A stretch of DNA of 64,000 nucleotides, taken from contig NZ_CP042831.1 in assembly GCF_008000935.1 (NCBI RefSeq), positions 806,001 through 870,000 of the forward strand. Reading direction: 5' to 3'. Both the position numbers and the translations under genes were made by a program. Position 1 is the first letter of the stretch, and the number at the start of each line of letters is the position of its first letter. The notes under the pieces are model-generated. The model was not told where the DNA came from. It saw only the letters and a list, made by a program, of their open reading frames with translations, and made no database searches. This DNA comes from Flavobacterium alkalisoli (lineage in GTDB: Bacteria > Bacteroidota > Bacteroidia > Flavobacteriales > Flavobacteriaceae). Shown piece by piece: positions 42,974 to 52,433 of this stretch.

Positions 42974-43387
42974 TTATTGCTTATCCAAATGGCTGTACAT
43001 ATAGTCTTCCAGTGCCTTTAGTTCCTTTTCAGAAAAGTTTCTTGTAATGTAAAAATTGGTCTTCATTACCTCATATTGTGAAGGGTCTACTATAGGCTCA
43101 CCCTTCCCTTTAAGGAACTGTACCATGTCGCCGTTTTTATCTTTATAGATTTTTGCAATCTGCTTTATGCTTGGCGCTGCAAATTTTTGTTCCGGCTTAT
43201 GGCAGGAAAAGCAGTTCCCTTTACCATTAAATATTTCACGCCCTAAGGAAACCGACGGGTCCTGAGATATTCCGGCAGCTTCTGCACCTTCATCGGCAGC
43301 AGGGGTTGTATATAAAGATTCTTTCTTTTCTTCCTGTTTACATGAAAACAGGGAGGTAGCAAGTAGTAACAGTACGATTTTTTTCAT
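42974..43387 (-). CDS. Small c-type cytochrome lipoprotein
   Basis: A 137-aa exported protein with lipobox-like signal (MKKIVLLLLATSLFSC, Cys16) and a single heme-c site CFSCH (CxxCH) in GKGNCFSCHKPEQKFAAPSIKQIA. A distal Met ligand is likely in VMKTNF. It carries electrons at the membrane surface. The frame to 43420 would read into the repeat element; the ATG at 43387 starts a normal signal peptide. No obvious oxidase gene adjoins it. Confidence 0.9.
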   Translation of the reverse strand: MKKIVLLLLATSLFSCKQEEKKESLYTTPAADEGAEAAGISQDPSVSLGREIFNGKGNCFSCHKPEQKFAAPSIKQIAKIYKDKNGDMVQFLKGKGEPIVDPSQYEVMKTNFYITRNFSEKELKALEDYMYSHLDKQ

Positions 43388-43414
43388 TGGATGAATTACA
43401 AACCACCTCAAATG

Positions 43415-43492
43415 TGTCATTTTGAGCGAAACGAAGTGGAGTCGAAAAATCTCAATCTTTTACATGAGATTTCTCCTAACGTCGAAATGACA
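43415..43492. repeat. REP-like palindromic intergenic repeat
   Basis: TGTCATTTTGAGCG at 43415 and CGTCGAAATGACA ending at 43492 form the outer imperfect arms. AAATCTCA and TGAGATTT (43448-43455, 43465-43472) form a perfect inner hairpin. The body GCGAAACGAAGTGGAGTCG is a phrase I recognise from dispersed repeats of many Flavobacteriaceae genomes. It lies between hemB and the cytochrome gene. It is probably a non-autonomous repeat; only one copy is in this window. Confidence 0.75.
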
Positions 43493-43525
43493 GAAAACGA
43501 CACTCTTGAGACAGTATTTATATTT

Positions 43526-44506
<981 letters not shown>

Positions 44507-44514
44507 TTATATAT

Positions 44515-45468
44515 TTAAATTTTTATTATGTCTTTTATCTTTTGTGTTTCTTCCTTTACAACCTTAGGCGCTCCAAACCTGTAACCAAAAAACAGGGTGC
44601 CATAGCCTATTGTATCATTCATATTGACACCTAAACTGGTATTATGGTTAGACACCCTCCCTTTAGAATATAGTCCGCCATAAAAAGTATCCGAATTATA
44701 TCCCATAGAGAGGCTCAATGTTACCTGTGTTAAAAAAGCCGTATTGTTCTCTCCTTCATCATTTATATAAGAAAACCCGGCTCCAAATGAAGCCCCTGCC
44801 GCAATGAGAAAATTTTTTGCCACTACCAGGTTATAATTATAACTTGGTGACAGTGCCACATCTATAAAATATGCCTTACCTCCCAGTTGCGGTTCTTTTT
44901 TACCGTTTAGCTCGGTATAATAATAACTTACAAAAGGGGCAAAGCTGCCTGCACTTTTTAACTGCTTTACATTTTGAAAAGCAACTGCTTTAAACGAAAA
45001 ATTCTCGTTAAAAACATACCCGGTGCTTCCTCCTATTTTTAATGTTTTAAGTCCGGGCAAATAAACATCTTCAAATCCGTCTGCCTTTAGTGAAATACCT
45101 TTTTGATAATAAAAATCAAAATGCTGCACCCACTGACCCGGAAAAAAATTAAAGCCAAAAGAAGTCATTTTAGAATCTTTTCTGTCTTTATTGTTTGCAA
45201 AGAACCTTGGTGCCACACCTATGCTAAACGATATAAAATCGTACTGTACCGCAACTCCAAGCGTGGTCTTTTTATTTGGTTCAACATCAACCACCGTATT
45301 ATCCTCTGTATACTTCAGCATAAAATCATTAGAGGTTTGGTGCATATAAAGTTGTACCGAAATCTTATCATCGAAATATTGGATATAAGGATTACTAATA
45401 CTGTCCTGTTGTGCAAAACAGCCTCCACATATAAAAAACAAGCCTCCTATGTAGCCTCTTACATCCAA
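44515..45468 (-). CDS. DUF4421 outer-membrane-like protein
   Basis: A 317-aa exported protein with signal peptide (GGLFFICGGCFAQ). The mature part has many aromatic beta-strands (DKISVQLYMHQTSNDFMLKY, GQWVQHFDFYYQKGISL, GTLFFGYRFGAP) and ends in a charged tail. This fits the DUF4421 family of Bacteroidota as I recall it. It overlaps the hemF end by 10 bp and precedes hemB by 11 bp, so it is co-transcribed. A role with heme or iron at the outer membrane is possible but unproven. Confidence 0.75.
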   Translation of the reverse strand: MDVRGYIGGLFFICGGCFAQQDSISNPYIQYFDDKISVQLYMHQTSNDFMLKYTEDNTVVDVEPNKKTTLGVAVQYDFISFSIGVAPRFFANNKDRKDSKMTSFGFNFFPGQWVQHFDFYYQKGISLKADGFEDVYLPGLKTLKIGGSTGYVFNENFSFKAVAFQNVKQLKSAGSFAPFVSYYYTELNGKKEPQLGGKAYFIDVALSPSYNYNLVVAKNFLIAAGASFGAGFSYINDEGENNTAFLTQVTLSLSMGYNSDTFYGGLYSKGRVSNHNTSLGVNMNDTIGYGTLFFGYRFGAPKVVKEETQKIKDIIKI

Positions 45469-46361
45469 TTTACCGGTTTAGCTAATACTTTTATCAGTCT
45501 CTCCTCCTCACTACCCTCTTCAGGATGGTGGTCGTACACCCACTGCACATGTGGCGGAAGACTCATAAGGATACTCTCCATCCTTCCGTTTGTCTTAAGC
45601 CCAAAAAGGGTTCCTTTATCATGTACAAGGTTAAACTCCACATAACGTCCACGGCGTATTTCCTGCCATGTCCTGTTTTCATCAGTATATTCTATATCTT
45701 TTCTTCTTTCTACAATTGGCACATAAGCCTCAAGGAAGCTGTTACCCACTTCGGTTACAAAATCATACCAGTTTTCCATACTAAAGTTCTCTGTCGCCTT
45801 ACAATGGTCAAAAAACAATCCGCCTATACCGCGACCTTCGTTACGGTGTGCATTCCAAAAATACTCGTCGCACTGTTTCTTAAATTTAGTATAAAATTCC
45901 GGATTATGTTTATCACAAGCCGTTTTACAGGTTTGGTGAAAATGTATTGCATCTTCCTCAAAAAGATAATAGGGTGTTAGATCCTGACCTCCGCCAAACC
46001 AACTGTTTACAAGGTTACCTTCCTTATCATACATTTCAAAATATCTCCAGTTAGCATGTGCTGTAGGTACAAACGGATTTTTAGGATGAATTACAAGGCT
46101 AAGTCCGCACGCAAAAAAATCTACATCGCCCACATTAAAGTAAGCCTGCATGGCCTTAGGTAACGGTCCGTGTACGGCAGAGATGTTTACTCCTCCCTTT
46201 TCAAATACATTTCCGTTTTCTATAACACGGGTACGACCACCACCGCCTTCAGCACGTTCCCAAAGGTCCTCCCTGAATTTTGCTTTGCCATCTACCGCTT
46301 CCAGTTTAGATGTTATGGTATCCTGTAAATCCTGTATGTATTGGTAAAATTTATCTTTCAT
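45459..46361 (-). CDS. hemF: Oxygen-dependent coproporphyrinogen III oxidase
   Basis: A 300-aa enzyme that oxidises coproporphyrinogen III to protoporphyrinogen IX with oxygen. The conserved blocks NISAVHG, GLSLVIHPKNPFVPTAHANWRYFE, WFGGGQDLTPYYLFEEDAIHFHQTCK, GIGGLFFDH and RRGRYVEFNLVHDKGTLFGLKTNGRMESILMSLPPHVQWVYDHHP are clear. The oxygen-independent HemN is not in this window. It overlaps both neighbours by about 10 bp in the operon. Confidence 0.97.
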   Translation of the reverse strand: MKDKFYQYIQDLQDTITSKLEAVDGKAKFREDLWERAEGGGGRTRVIENGNVFEKGGVNISAVHGPLPKAMQAYFNVGDVDFFACGLSLVIHPKNPFVPTAHANWRYFEMYDKEGNLVNSWFGGGQDLTPYYLFEEDAIHFHQTCKTACDKHNPEFYTKFKKQCDEYFWNAHRNEGRGIGGLFFDHCKATENFSMENWYDFVTEVGNSFLEAYVPIVERRKDIEYTDENRTWQEIRRGRYVEFNLVHDKGTLFGLKTNGRMESILMSLPPHVQWVYDHHPEEGSEEERLIKVLAKPVNWM

Positions 46362-46902
46362 TGTTGTTGTAATCTGATTTTAATAACCCGTAGTAAATAA
46401 TATCCTCCAGCTGTCCAAAACCATTTCTAAATTCCTGCCTCAAAATCCCTTCCTGTATAAAACCTGTCTTTTCGGCTATTCTGCGGCTTCCTTTATTTAC
46501 CGGAGAAGTACATATAAAAACCTTATTCATATCCAGTTCATTAAAACAAAAAGCAACGGCATCTGCCACTGCTTTAGAGGTTATGCCCTTGCCTTCATAG
46601 TCCATATCTATAAAATAGGCAAGTTCACATTTATGTACTTTCTCATTTATGTTTTTTACAACCACATAACCAATAAGCTCTGTCGTTTCTGTACTGCGCA
46701 GGTAAAAATAATAGCCTTCTCTTTTCTTTTCGGTCTCCAGAGCATCGGTTAAAAACTGTTCTGTTTTTTCCCTGTCGGAATTAGCAAAGGCCGTAACCGG
46801 AAACGTTTTGCGTATGTGCTCCCTGTTCCTGTCAATGAGCTTAAAAAACTCTCCCGGAAGGATTTTTGCTATACGGTCGGTTCTCCAGTTAGTAAATTCC
46901 AT
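46351..46902 (-). CDS. GNAT acetyltransferase, RimJ/RimL-like
   Basis: A 183-aa N-acetyltransferase (ELIGYVVVKNINEKVHKCELAYFIDMDYEGKGITSKAVADAVAFCFNELDMNKVFICTSPVNKGSRRIAEKTGFIQEGILRQEF). The acetyl-CoA loop is DYEGKGITSKA, a somewhat weak R/QxxGxG/A. Probable substrates are ribosomal-protein N-termini or small molecules; unknown. It overlaps hemF by 11 bp, which is tight coupling with a heme gene. Confidence 0.88.
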   Translation of the reverse strand: MEFTNWRTDRIAKILPGEFFKLIDRNREHIRKTFPVTAFANSDREKTEQFLTDALETEKKREGYYFYLRSTETTELIGYVVVKNINEKVHKCELAYFIDMDYEGKGITSKAVADAVAFCFNELDMNKVFICTSPVNKGSRRIAEKTGFIQEGILRQEFRNGFGQLEDIIYYGLLKSDYNNNER

Positions 46903-46904
46903 TG

Positions 46905-47276
46905 CTATTGTTTTAATCGGGCTATTTTACTGGTTATATCAAAAGAGAACATCTTGCTCCCCATTTGTATAAAACTATATAAAGATACCGCTTTTGGTTT
47001 CAGGTTTTCAAATTCCTGCTTCTGGCTAAGTTCTGCCATAAAATCGGCAAAGAGCTCAATATTAGCCCAGTCCAGCCCTGTATCTTTAAGATGATTGTTA
47101 AGCTCATCGGGAGTTATGCCTTTTAGCTTTCCAAGCGACAACCCAATTTGTGAAAGGTCCTCATCGGCAGTGGTATCACTCCACCCGTCCGGAACAAAAA
47201 CCAGTGATATCAGCTTTTTGAGCTGATTGTTTATCCTCTCGTTTTCTTCGTCCCTTAAACCTAAACTTAACGGCAT
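46905..47276 (-). CDS. Conserved-looking small protein, function unknown
   Basis: A 123-aa soluble helical protein (MPLSLGLRDEENERINNQLKKLISLVFVPDGWSDTTADEDLSQIGLS...). No signal peptide, no membrane helix, no motif I recognise. It lies 2 bp before the GNAT gene in the heme operon and after a strong stem-loop downstream of hemE. The tight operon position supports that it is real. Confidence 0.65.
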   Translation of the reverse strand: MPLSLGLRDEENERINNQLKKLISLVFVPDGWSDTTADEDLSQIGLSLGKLKGITPDELNNHLKDTGLDWANIELFADFMAELSQKQEFENLKPKAVSLYSFIQMGSKMFSFDITSKIARLKQ

Positions 47277-47300
47277 ACCCTGAGTTATCTGTCACAGCCG

Positions 47301-47329
47301 GCAGTTGTATAAACTATCTATACAACTGC
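47301..47329 (-). other. Strong stem-loop after hemE
   Basis: GCAGTTGTATA (47301-47311) pairs perfectly with TATACAACTGC (47319-47329) around a 7-nt loop, 12 bp after the hemE stop on the minus strand. No T-run follows. It is probably a partial terminator or mRNA-processing/stability element that splits the long hem transcript. Confidence 0.6.
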
Positions 47330-47341
47330 AACTGTAAACTA

Positions 47342-48367
47342 TTATTTATATTCTTTAACTGCTTCTATAAATGCTTTTGCATGGTCTACCGGGATGTTTG
47401 GTAATATACCATGACCCAGGTTAACTATATAGTTGTCCTTACCAAATTCATCAATCATTTGATGTACCATTTTCTTAATGGTTGGTATAGGTGATAATAA
47501 TCTTGACGGATCGAAATTACCCTGAAGGGTTATTTTTCCTCCCGACAGGTAACGTGCATTACGTGCCGAACAGGTCCAGTCTACCCCAAGGGCAGATGCC
47601 TTACTTTGTGCCATATCATTAAGGGCAAACCAGCATCCTTTACCAAACACGATAACGTGAGTTTCCGGAGCCAATGCCTCAACAATCTGGTTAATGTATT
47701 TCCATGAGAACTCCTGATAGTCTACAGGAGAAAGCATCCCTCCCCAACTGTCAAAAACCTGTACCGCATTAACACCTGCCTTTACCTTTTCCTTAAGGTA
47801 GGCAATGGTAGTATCAGTTATTTTCTGTAATAAGGCATGGGCAGCTTCCGGTTGTGAAAAACAGAATCCTTTTGCCGTATCAAAGCTTTTTGAACCTTTT
47901 CCTTCTACCGCATAACAGAATATTGTCCATGGCGAACCTGCAAAACCTATAAGCGGCACCTCATCATTAAGCATTTCCTTAGTAAGTTTAATGGCATCCA
48001 TTACATAGCCTAATGACTCGTGAATGTCCGGTATACGCACCTGCTCCACATCCTGTGCAGTACGGATAGGGTTTGGCAAAAACGGCCCAACGCTTTCCTT
48101 CATTAACACCTCAATACCCATAGCCTGCGGTACCACAAGAATATCCGAAAATAAAATTGCAGCATCGGGCTTCACAATGCGTATTGGCTGTACAGTAATT
48201 TCAGCAGCCAGTTCCGGTGTCTGGCATCGGGTAAAAAAGTCATATTTATCCCTTAATGCACGAAACTCAGGTAAGTATCTTCCTGCCTGGCGCATCATCC
48301 ATACGGGTGGCCTTTCTACTGTTTCGTTACGTAGCGCTTTTAAAAATAGGTCGTTTTTTATGCTCAT
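47342..48367 (-). CDS. hemE: Uroporphyrinogen decarboxylase
   Basis: A 341-aa enzyme that turns uroporphyrinogen III into coproporphyrinogen III by four decarboxylations. The N-terminal signature [18 protein letters not shown] and the second signature [20 protein letters not shown] are intact. Also visible are [13 protein letters not shown] and [23 protein letters not shown]. It follows hemD by 28 bp in the hem operon. Confidence 0.97.
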   Translation of the reverse strand: MSIKNDLFLKALRNETVERPPVWMMRQAGRYLPEFRALRDKYDFFTRCQTPELAAEITVQPIRIVKPDAAILFSDILVVPQAMGIEVLMKESVGPFLPNPIRTAQDVEQVRIPDIHESLGYVMDAIKLTKEMLNDEVPLIGFAGSPWTIFCYAVEGKGSKSFDTAKGFCFSQPEAAHALLQKITDTTIAYLKEKVKAGVNAVQVFDSWGGMLSPVDYQEFSWKYINQIVEALAPETHVIVFGKGCWFALNDMAQSKASALGVDWTCSARNARYLSGGKITLQGNFDPSRLLSPIPTIKKMVHQMIDEFGKDNYIVNLGHGILPNIPVDHAKAFIEAVKEYK

Positions 48368-48395
48368 CTCTCAATATTTGCTGCCACAAAGCGGC

Positions 48396-49064
48396 TTATT
48401 TCTCTTTATAATAATTTATACACTGTATAATTACATTCTCTACCGTAGGGCGGTTTGCAATTACAATATTTTCTGTTATGCCTTCCAGTGCTTTTGCAGT
48501 GGTTGTCCCTATACAAAAACAAATGGCCTGGCCTATTTCATTCTCCATTAAAAAACTCTGCACTCCAGACGGACTGAAAAACAGCACTCCGTTTGTTACT
48601 GCATTTATTTTGTGTGGCGTTAAGGCTGTCTTGTATACCTCAATTTCCGTAAAGCCTATGCCCGCTTCCTTCATTGCCTGTGGCAAAGTATCCTGCCTTA
48701 AATTTCCCGAAAAGAACGTAAAGCTCTCATCGGCATAGTCCTTTTTTATGGCAGTTGCCAGGTCTTCGGCATAATCGGCACAAACCTCAACGCTATATCC
48801 GTTTTGCTGTACTACTTCGGCTGTTTTGGCTCCTACACAAAAAACAGGGTTTTCTTTATACTCACTGCTTTTTTCATTAAGCAGAAAACTTTTAAAAGCG
48901 TTCTGGCTGGTAAATATCAGGTTTTTCGCTACCTCCATTTTAAAAGGCAGGCTAACGGTTGTTATAAAATCGGCCTCAAGCACACTAAATCCTGCATTAA
49001 GCAGGTACTGCTTATGGTTTCCCTGCAGTTTTTTAGTTGATACTATTCGGATACCGTTTTCCAA
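48396..49064 (-). CDS. hemD: Uroporphyrinogen-III synthase
   Basis: A 222-aa enzyme that closes hydroxymethylbilane to uroporphyrinogen III. Family identity is low as usual: the N-terminal RIVSTKKL, the F-ITSQNAFKSFLL strand (TSQN), FCVGAKTAEVVQQNGY, FFSGNLRQDTLPQAM and FFSPSGVQSFL with CIGTTTAKALEG are typical HemD patterns. It lies 11 bp after ktrA in the operon, before hemE. Confidence 0.9.
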   Translation of the reverse strand: MENGIRIVSTKKLQGNHKQYLLNAGFSVLEADFITTVSLPFKMEVAKNLIFTSQNAFKSFLLNEKSSEYKENPVFCVGAKTAEVVQQNGYSVEVCADYAEDLATAIKKDYADESFTFFSGNLRQDTLPQAMKEAGIGFTEIEVYKTALTPHKINAVTNGVLFFSPSGVQSFLMENEIGQAICFCIGTTTAKALEGITENIVIANRPTVENVIIQCINYYKEK

Positions 49065-49075
49065 ACTTCCTGTTT

Positions 49076-49768
49076 TTACCTGCGGCTGCAGAATTTACCC
49101 ACATCCTTATTAAGGCCGAATACCACCAATATATCTCCTTCTTCTATAACCGTGTTCTTATCAACAAAACCTTCGGCCTGATGTACATGATTGGTTGTCC
49201 CTAAAATAGTCTTGCGCTGTTTCTTTCTAAGAATGGTAATAACCCTAAGGTTAAACTTCTCCTGAAAGTTAAGCTCCTCAAGTGTCTTCCCTGCAAAATC
49301 AGGCACTGCTGTTAGCTCTGATATCGAATAGTTCTTGTCGATATCAAAGTTATCCACTATACCTTTAAGGTTTATCTTTTTGGCAAGCCTGTCGGCAAAA
49401 TCCTGCTCCGGGTGAATAATAGTTTCAATACCCATAGCATTAAGTACCGTATCGTGAATAGGCGAAAGCGAACGTCCAATGATCTTGGCTTTAGACAGTT
49501 TTTTAACTACTGCCGTGGCTATAATAGCTGCACCTTCGTTTTCACCAATAGCAATTACAGCAATATCGGCATCTTTAATAGGTAGTGCCTTATAAGCCTG
49601 TTCGTTAGTCGCATCCATACATATGGCATGCGAAATTTTATCCTTAACGATATTTACCTTGTCCATCTTATTATCAATCCCAATAACCTCATTTCCGGTT
49701 TCTGTCAGGTTAACTGCCAGCGACATACCGAAATTCCCCAATCCAAAGATGATAATCTTCATACTCAT
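49076..49768 (-). CDS. ktrA: Potassium channel regulatory subunit KtrA/TrkA
   Basis: A 230-aa RCK protein. RCK_N is visible as MKIIIFGLGNFGMSLAVNLTETGNEVIGIDNKMDKV (nucleotide-binding GxGxxG); RCK_C spans the C-terminal part (AGKTLEELNFQEKFNLRVITILR). It binds ATP/ADP and gates KtrB in the membrane. Its gene lies 4 bp after ktrB and 11 bp before hemD, in the middle of the heme operon. Confidence 0.93.
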   Translation of the reverse strand: MSMKIIIFGLGNFGMSLAVNLTETGNEVIGIDNKMDKVNIVKDKISHAICMDATNEQAYKALPIKDADIAVIAIGENEGAAIIATAVVKKLSKAKIIGRSLSPIHDTVLNAMGIETIIHPEQDFADRLAKKINLKGIVDNFDIDKNYSISELTAVPDFAGKTLEELNFQEKFNLRVITILRKKQRKTILGTTNHVHQAEGFVDKNTVIEEGDILVVFGLNKDVGKFCSRR

Positions 49769-49772
49769 AACT

Positions 49773-51509
49773 TTAGTTTATTAAGATATTCTCTTCCGGA
49801 TACTCATAGCTTTGTGTATGAAGGCGCTTCATCATACCTATAAGGAGGTTGAGTAAACCTATCCTTCCGAAGAACATTACAAATATTAAAACATATTTAC
49901 TGCCTATACTTAAACTCGCGGTGATACCCAGGCTAAGCCCTACGGTACTGAATGCCGAGAATGTTTCGAATGCGATTTGTATAAGCGTAAAGTCTTTTTC
50001 AAAAAACAGTATCATTAATATACCCATGCCTATTACTATAAGCGATATGCATATAATGGCAAAGGCGCGCTTAACCGACTGGTTATTTATCTTTCTCCCC
50101 CTAAGTTCTATATGCTCCTTGCCTTTAGCTATGGAAATTATATTAAGAGTTGCCAGTGCAAAGGTACTTGTTTTAATACCACCTCCGGTAGACCCCGGTG
50201 AGGCACCTATCCACATTAAAAAGATAACAAAAAGTATGGCAGGCATGGTAAGATCGGCAAAATCAAATGTGTTGAAACCGGCAGTCCTTGCCGTAACCGA
50301 TGTAAATGCCGCCGATGTAACCTTACCGAATAAAGTATCTGTTTGAAACAAATGAGTGCTTTCGGCAAAAAAGAAAAACAACGTACCGCCCGTCAATAAT
50401 ATGGCTGTTGTTATTACCACAATTTTAGAGTTAAGGGTAATAACCCTCACCGTGGTATGCATCTTCCTGTTGAATACAATATTTAAGATAAATCGCTTAA
50501 TGTACCTAAGGAAGTTGAAAACAATGTTGTATCCTAAACCTCCCAGAATGATAAGGTGCATTACAATCCATTGGAACATATAAGCTCCCTGTAATGCCGT
50601 ATCGTTAAGTCCGCTGGAAAGTGTAGAGAATCCGGCATTACAAAACGCCGATATAGAATGGAATACCGAAAAGAAAAACTTATTCTTTATCTCCGGTATA
50701 TCGCTAATGTAATAATAAATAAAGGCCGCACCTACAATTTCTATACTTACGGTAAATACTACTACCCTCATGGCCAGTCGCATTACATCATGAAGCCCTT
50801 CACTCTCTACAAAGCTACTCACATTCATTCCTTCCCTAAAGGAAGAACCCTGTTTAAAAAAATAGGCAAAAAATGAGGTAAAAGTAAGCATCCCTATACC
50901 CCCTAACTGTATTAATATCAATATTACCGTTTTGCCCATAAAGGTAAAATCATGAGCCGTATCCAGCACTACAAGACCTGTAACACATACCGCACTGATA
51001 GATGTAAACAAGGCATCGGTAAAGCTAATTCCATGTGTGGTGGCATTAGGCAGCATCAGTAAAAATGCACCTATAAGTCCCACTACCGCAAAACTCCCTA
51101 CAAATAAAACCGTAGGGTTATAGTATATGGCATATAATTTTCGAATCAGGTTGGTAAGCCTCAAAAAGAAGTAAATGATAAGGCCTGTATCCAGTATATA
51201 ATTTACATCGTGCAGCCTGCCATACTCATCGCCGGTAATAAAGGCAAAAGATGCCATAATAAACGTTATTACCAGTACCAGTATGTTTGCCTTAAACATT
51301 TTACGCCTTCCCGGCCTGTAAGCATGCTTAATGCGCAGCACATTAAACCCTATAAGTGCTATTATAAGCAGGGTAAGGTAAAGCGTTTTATGGTCCAGCC
51401 ATGTGGTTATGACGTTTTCATATCCAAAATCAAAAATCAGGAAGACAATTAGCAGGATGTCAATAAAGCCGTAAATTTTTGATAAAGTATATGCCAGATT
51501 TCTAGCCAT
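49773..51509 (-). CDS. ktrB: Potassium transporter KtrB/TrkH
   Basis: A 578-aa membrane protein of the Trk/Ktr/HKT family with about 12 helices. Selectivity-filter loops are seen around TSISAVCVTGLVV, FHSISAFCNAGFSTLSS, SVTARTAGFNTFDF and FSAFSTVGLSLGI, each with the Gly of the filter. The N-terminal extension (about 130 residues, 4-5 helices) is longer than Bacillus KtrB. It moves K+ with Na+ or as a channel and pairs with KtrA. It starts 3 bp after hemC. Confidence 0.93.
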   Translation of the reverse strand: MARNLAYTLSKIYGFIDILLIVFLIFDFGYENVITTWLDHKTLYLTLLIIALIGFNVLRIKHAYRPGRRKMFKANILVLVITFIMASFAFITGDEYGRLHDVNYILDTGLIIYFFLRLTNLIRKLYAIYYNPTVLFVGSFAVVGLIGAFLLMLPNATTHGISFTDALFTSISAVCVTGLVVLDTAHDFTFMGKTVILILIQLGGIGMLTFTSFFAYFFKQGSSFREGMNVSSFVESEGLHDVMRLAMRVVVFTVSIEIVGAAFIYYYISDIPEIKNKFFFSVFHSISAFCNAGFSTLSSGLNDTALQGAYMFQWIVMHLIILGGLGYNIVFNFLRYIKRFILNIVFNRKMHTTVRVITLNSKIVVITTAILLTGGTLFFFFAESTHLFQTDTLFGKVTSAAFTSVTARTAGFNTFDFADLTMPAILFVIFLMWIGASPGSTGGGIKTSTFALATLNIISIAKGKEHIELRGRKINNQSVKRAFAIICISLIVIGMGILMILFFEKDFTLIQIAFETFSAFSTVGLSLGITASLSIGSKYVLIFVMFFGRIGLLNLLIGMMKRLHTQSYEYPEENILIN

Positions 51510-51512
51510 TGC

Positions 51513-52433
51513 CTATTTTTTAAGTTTTTCGCGTATCTCCGCCATTAATTCCGTTCCTCCATTCGCAAGCACTTCTTCAGCACAGTCATTACCAAAGTTA
51601 CTAAAGTCTACCGACAACGGCATTGCCTTTTCAACATGAATTTTCTGCTTTCCGTCTATAGACAGTAATGTCCCTTCAAAGCGTATTTCATTGTTTACAA
51701 AAGTAGCAAGTGCACCAATAGGGGCCGTACAGCCTCCTTCCAGTTTCTTTAGGAACTGGCGTTCTATATGGGTGGCAATTTCTGTTTCTTTATGGTTTAA
51801 TTTGGCAAGCGCCTCCCTGCAATGGCTGTCATTTTCCATAGCTACCACAAGCATTGCTCCCTGTGCAGGTGCAGGAATCATCCAGTCGAGTACCATGTGG
51901 TTTTCCGGAAGCAGGTTTATACGCTCCAGTCCGGCACTGGCAAATACAGCACCGTTCCAGTCACTTTCACTAAGTTTTCTAAGCCTTGTATTTACATTAC
52001 CCCTTAAATCGGTTACCGAATGGTGCGGATGCCTGTTAAGCCATTGTGCCTGCCTTCTAAGGCTGCCTGTAGCAATGGTACCGGCTCCGTGTAAAAATTC
52101 AAGATCTCCTTTATGCACCAGTATGTCGTGTACATTGGCACGCTCTAAAACCGCTGCCTGCACTATACCTTTTGGCAGGGCAGTAGGCACATCTTTCATA
52201 GAATGTACAGCAATATCCACCTGCCCTTTTATCATAGCGACATCAAGGGTTTTGGTAAATATTCCTGTTATTCCGAATTCGTAAAGGGGAATGTCCAGCA
52301 CTACGTCACCGTCTGATTTTACTGCTACAATTTCGGTAGCATATCCTAAATCTTCCAGCTTCTTTTGTACAGTATGAGCCTGCCAAAGGGCAAGCTCACT
52401 ATCTCTTGTGCCTATTCTGATGGCTTTGTTCAT
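51513..52433 (-). CDS. hemC: Hydroxymethylbilane synthase (porphobilinogen deaminase)
   Basis: A 306-aa enzyme that joins four porphobilinogens to hydroxymethylbilane. The N-terminal IRIGTRDSELALWQAHTV, the VDIAVHSMKDVPTALP loop, the dipyrromethane-attachment cysteine in EGGCTAPIGALA, and RGNVNTRLRKL are all present. It overlaps hemA by 4 bp and precedes ktrB by 3 bp. Confidence 0.98.
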   Translation of the reverse strand: MNKAIRIGTRDSELALWQAHTVQKKLEDLGYATEIVAVKSDGDVVLDIPLYEFGITGIFTKTLDVAMIKGQVDIAVHSMKDVPTALPKGIVQAAVLERANVHDILVHKGDLEFLHGAGTIATGSLRRQAQWLNRHPHHSVTDLRGNVNTRLRKLSESDWNGAVFASAGLERINLLPENHMVLDWMIPAPAQGAMLVVAMENDSHCREALAKLNHKETEIATHIERQFLKKLEGGCTAPIGALATFVNNEIRFEGTLLSIDGKQKIHVEKAMPLSVDFSNFGNDCAEEVLANGGTELMAEIREKLKK

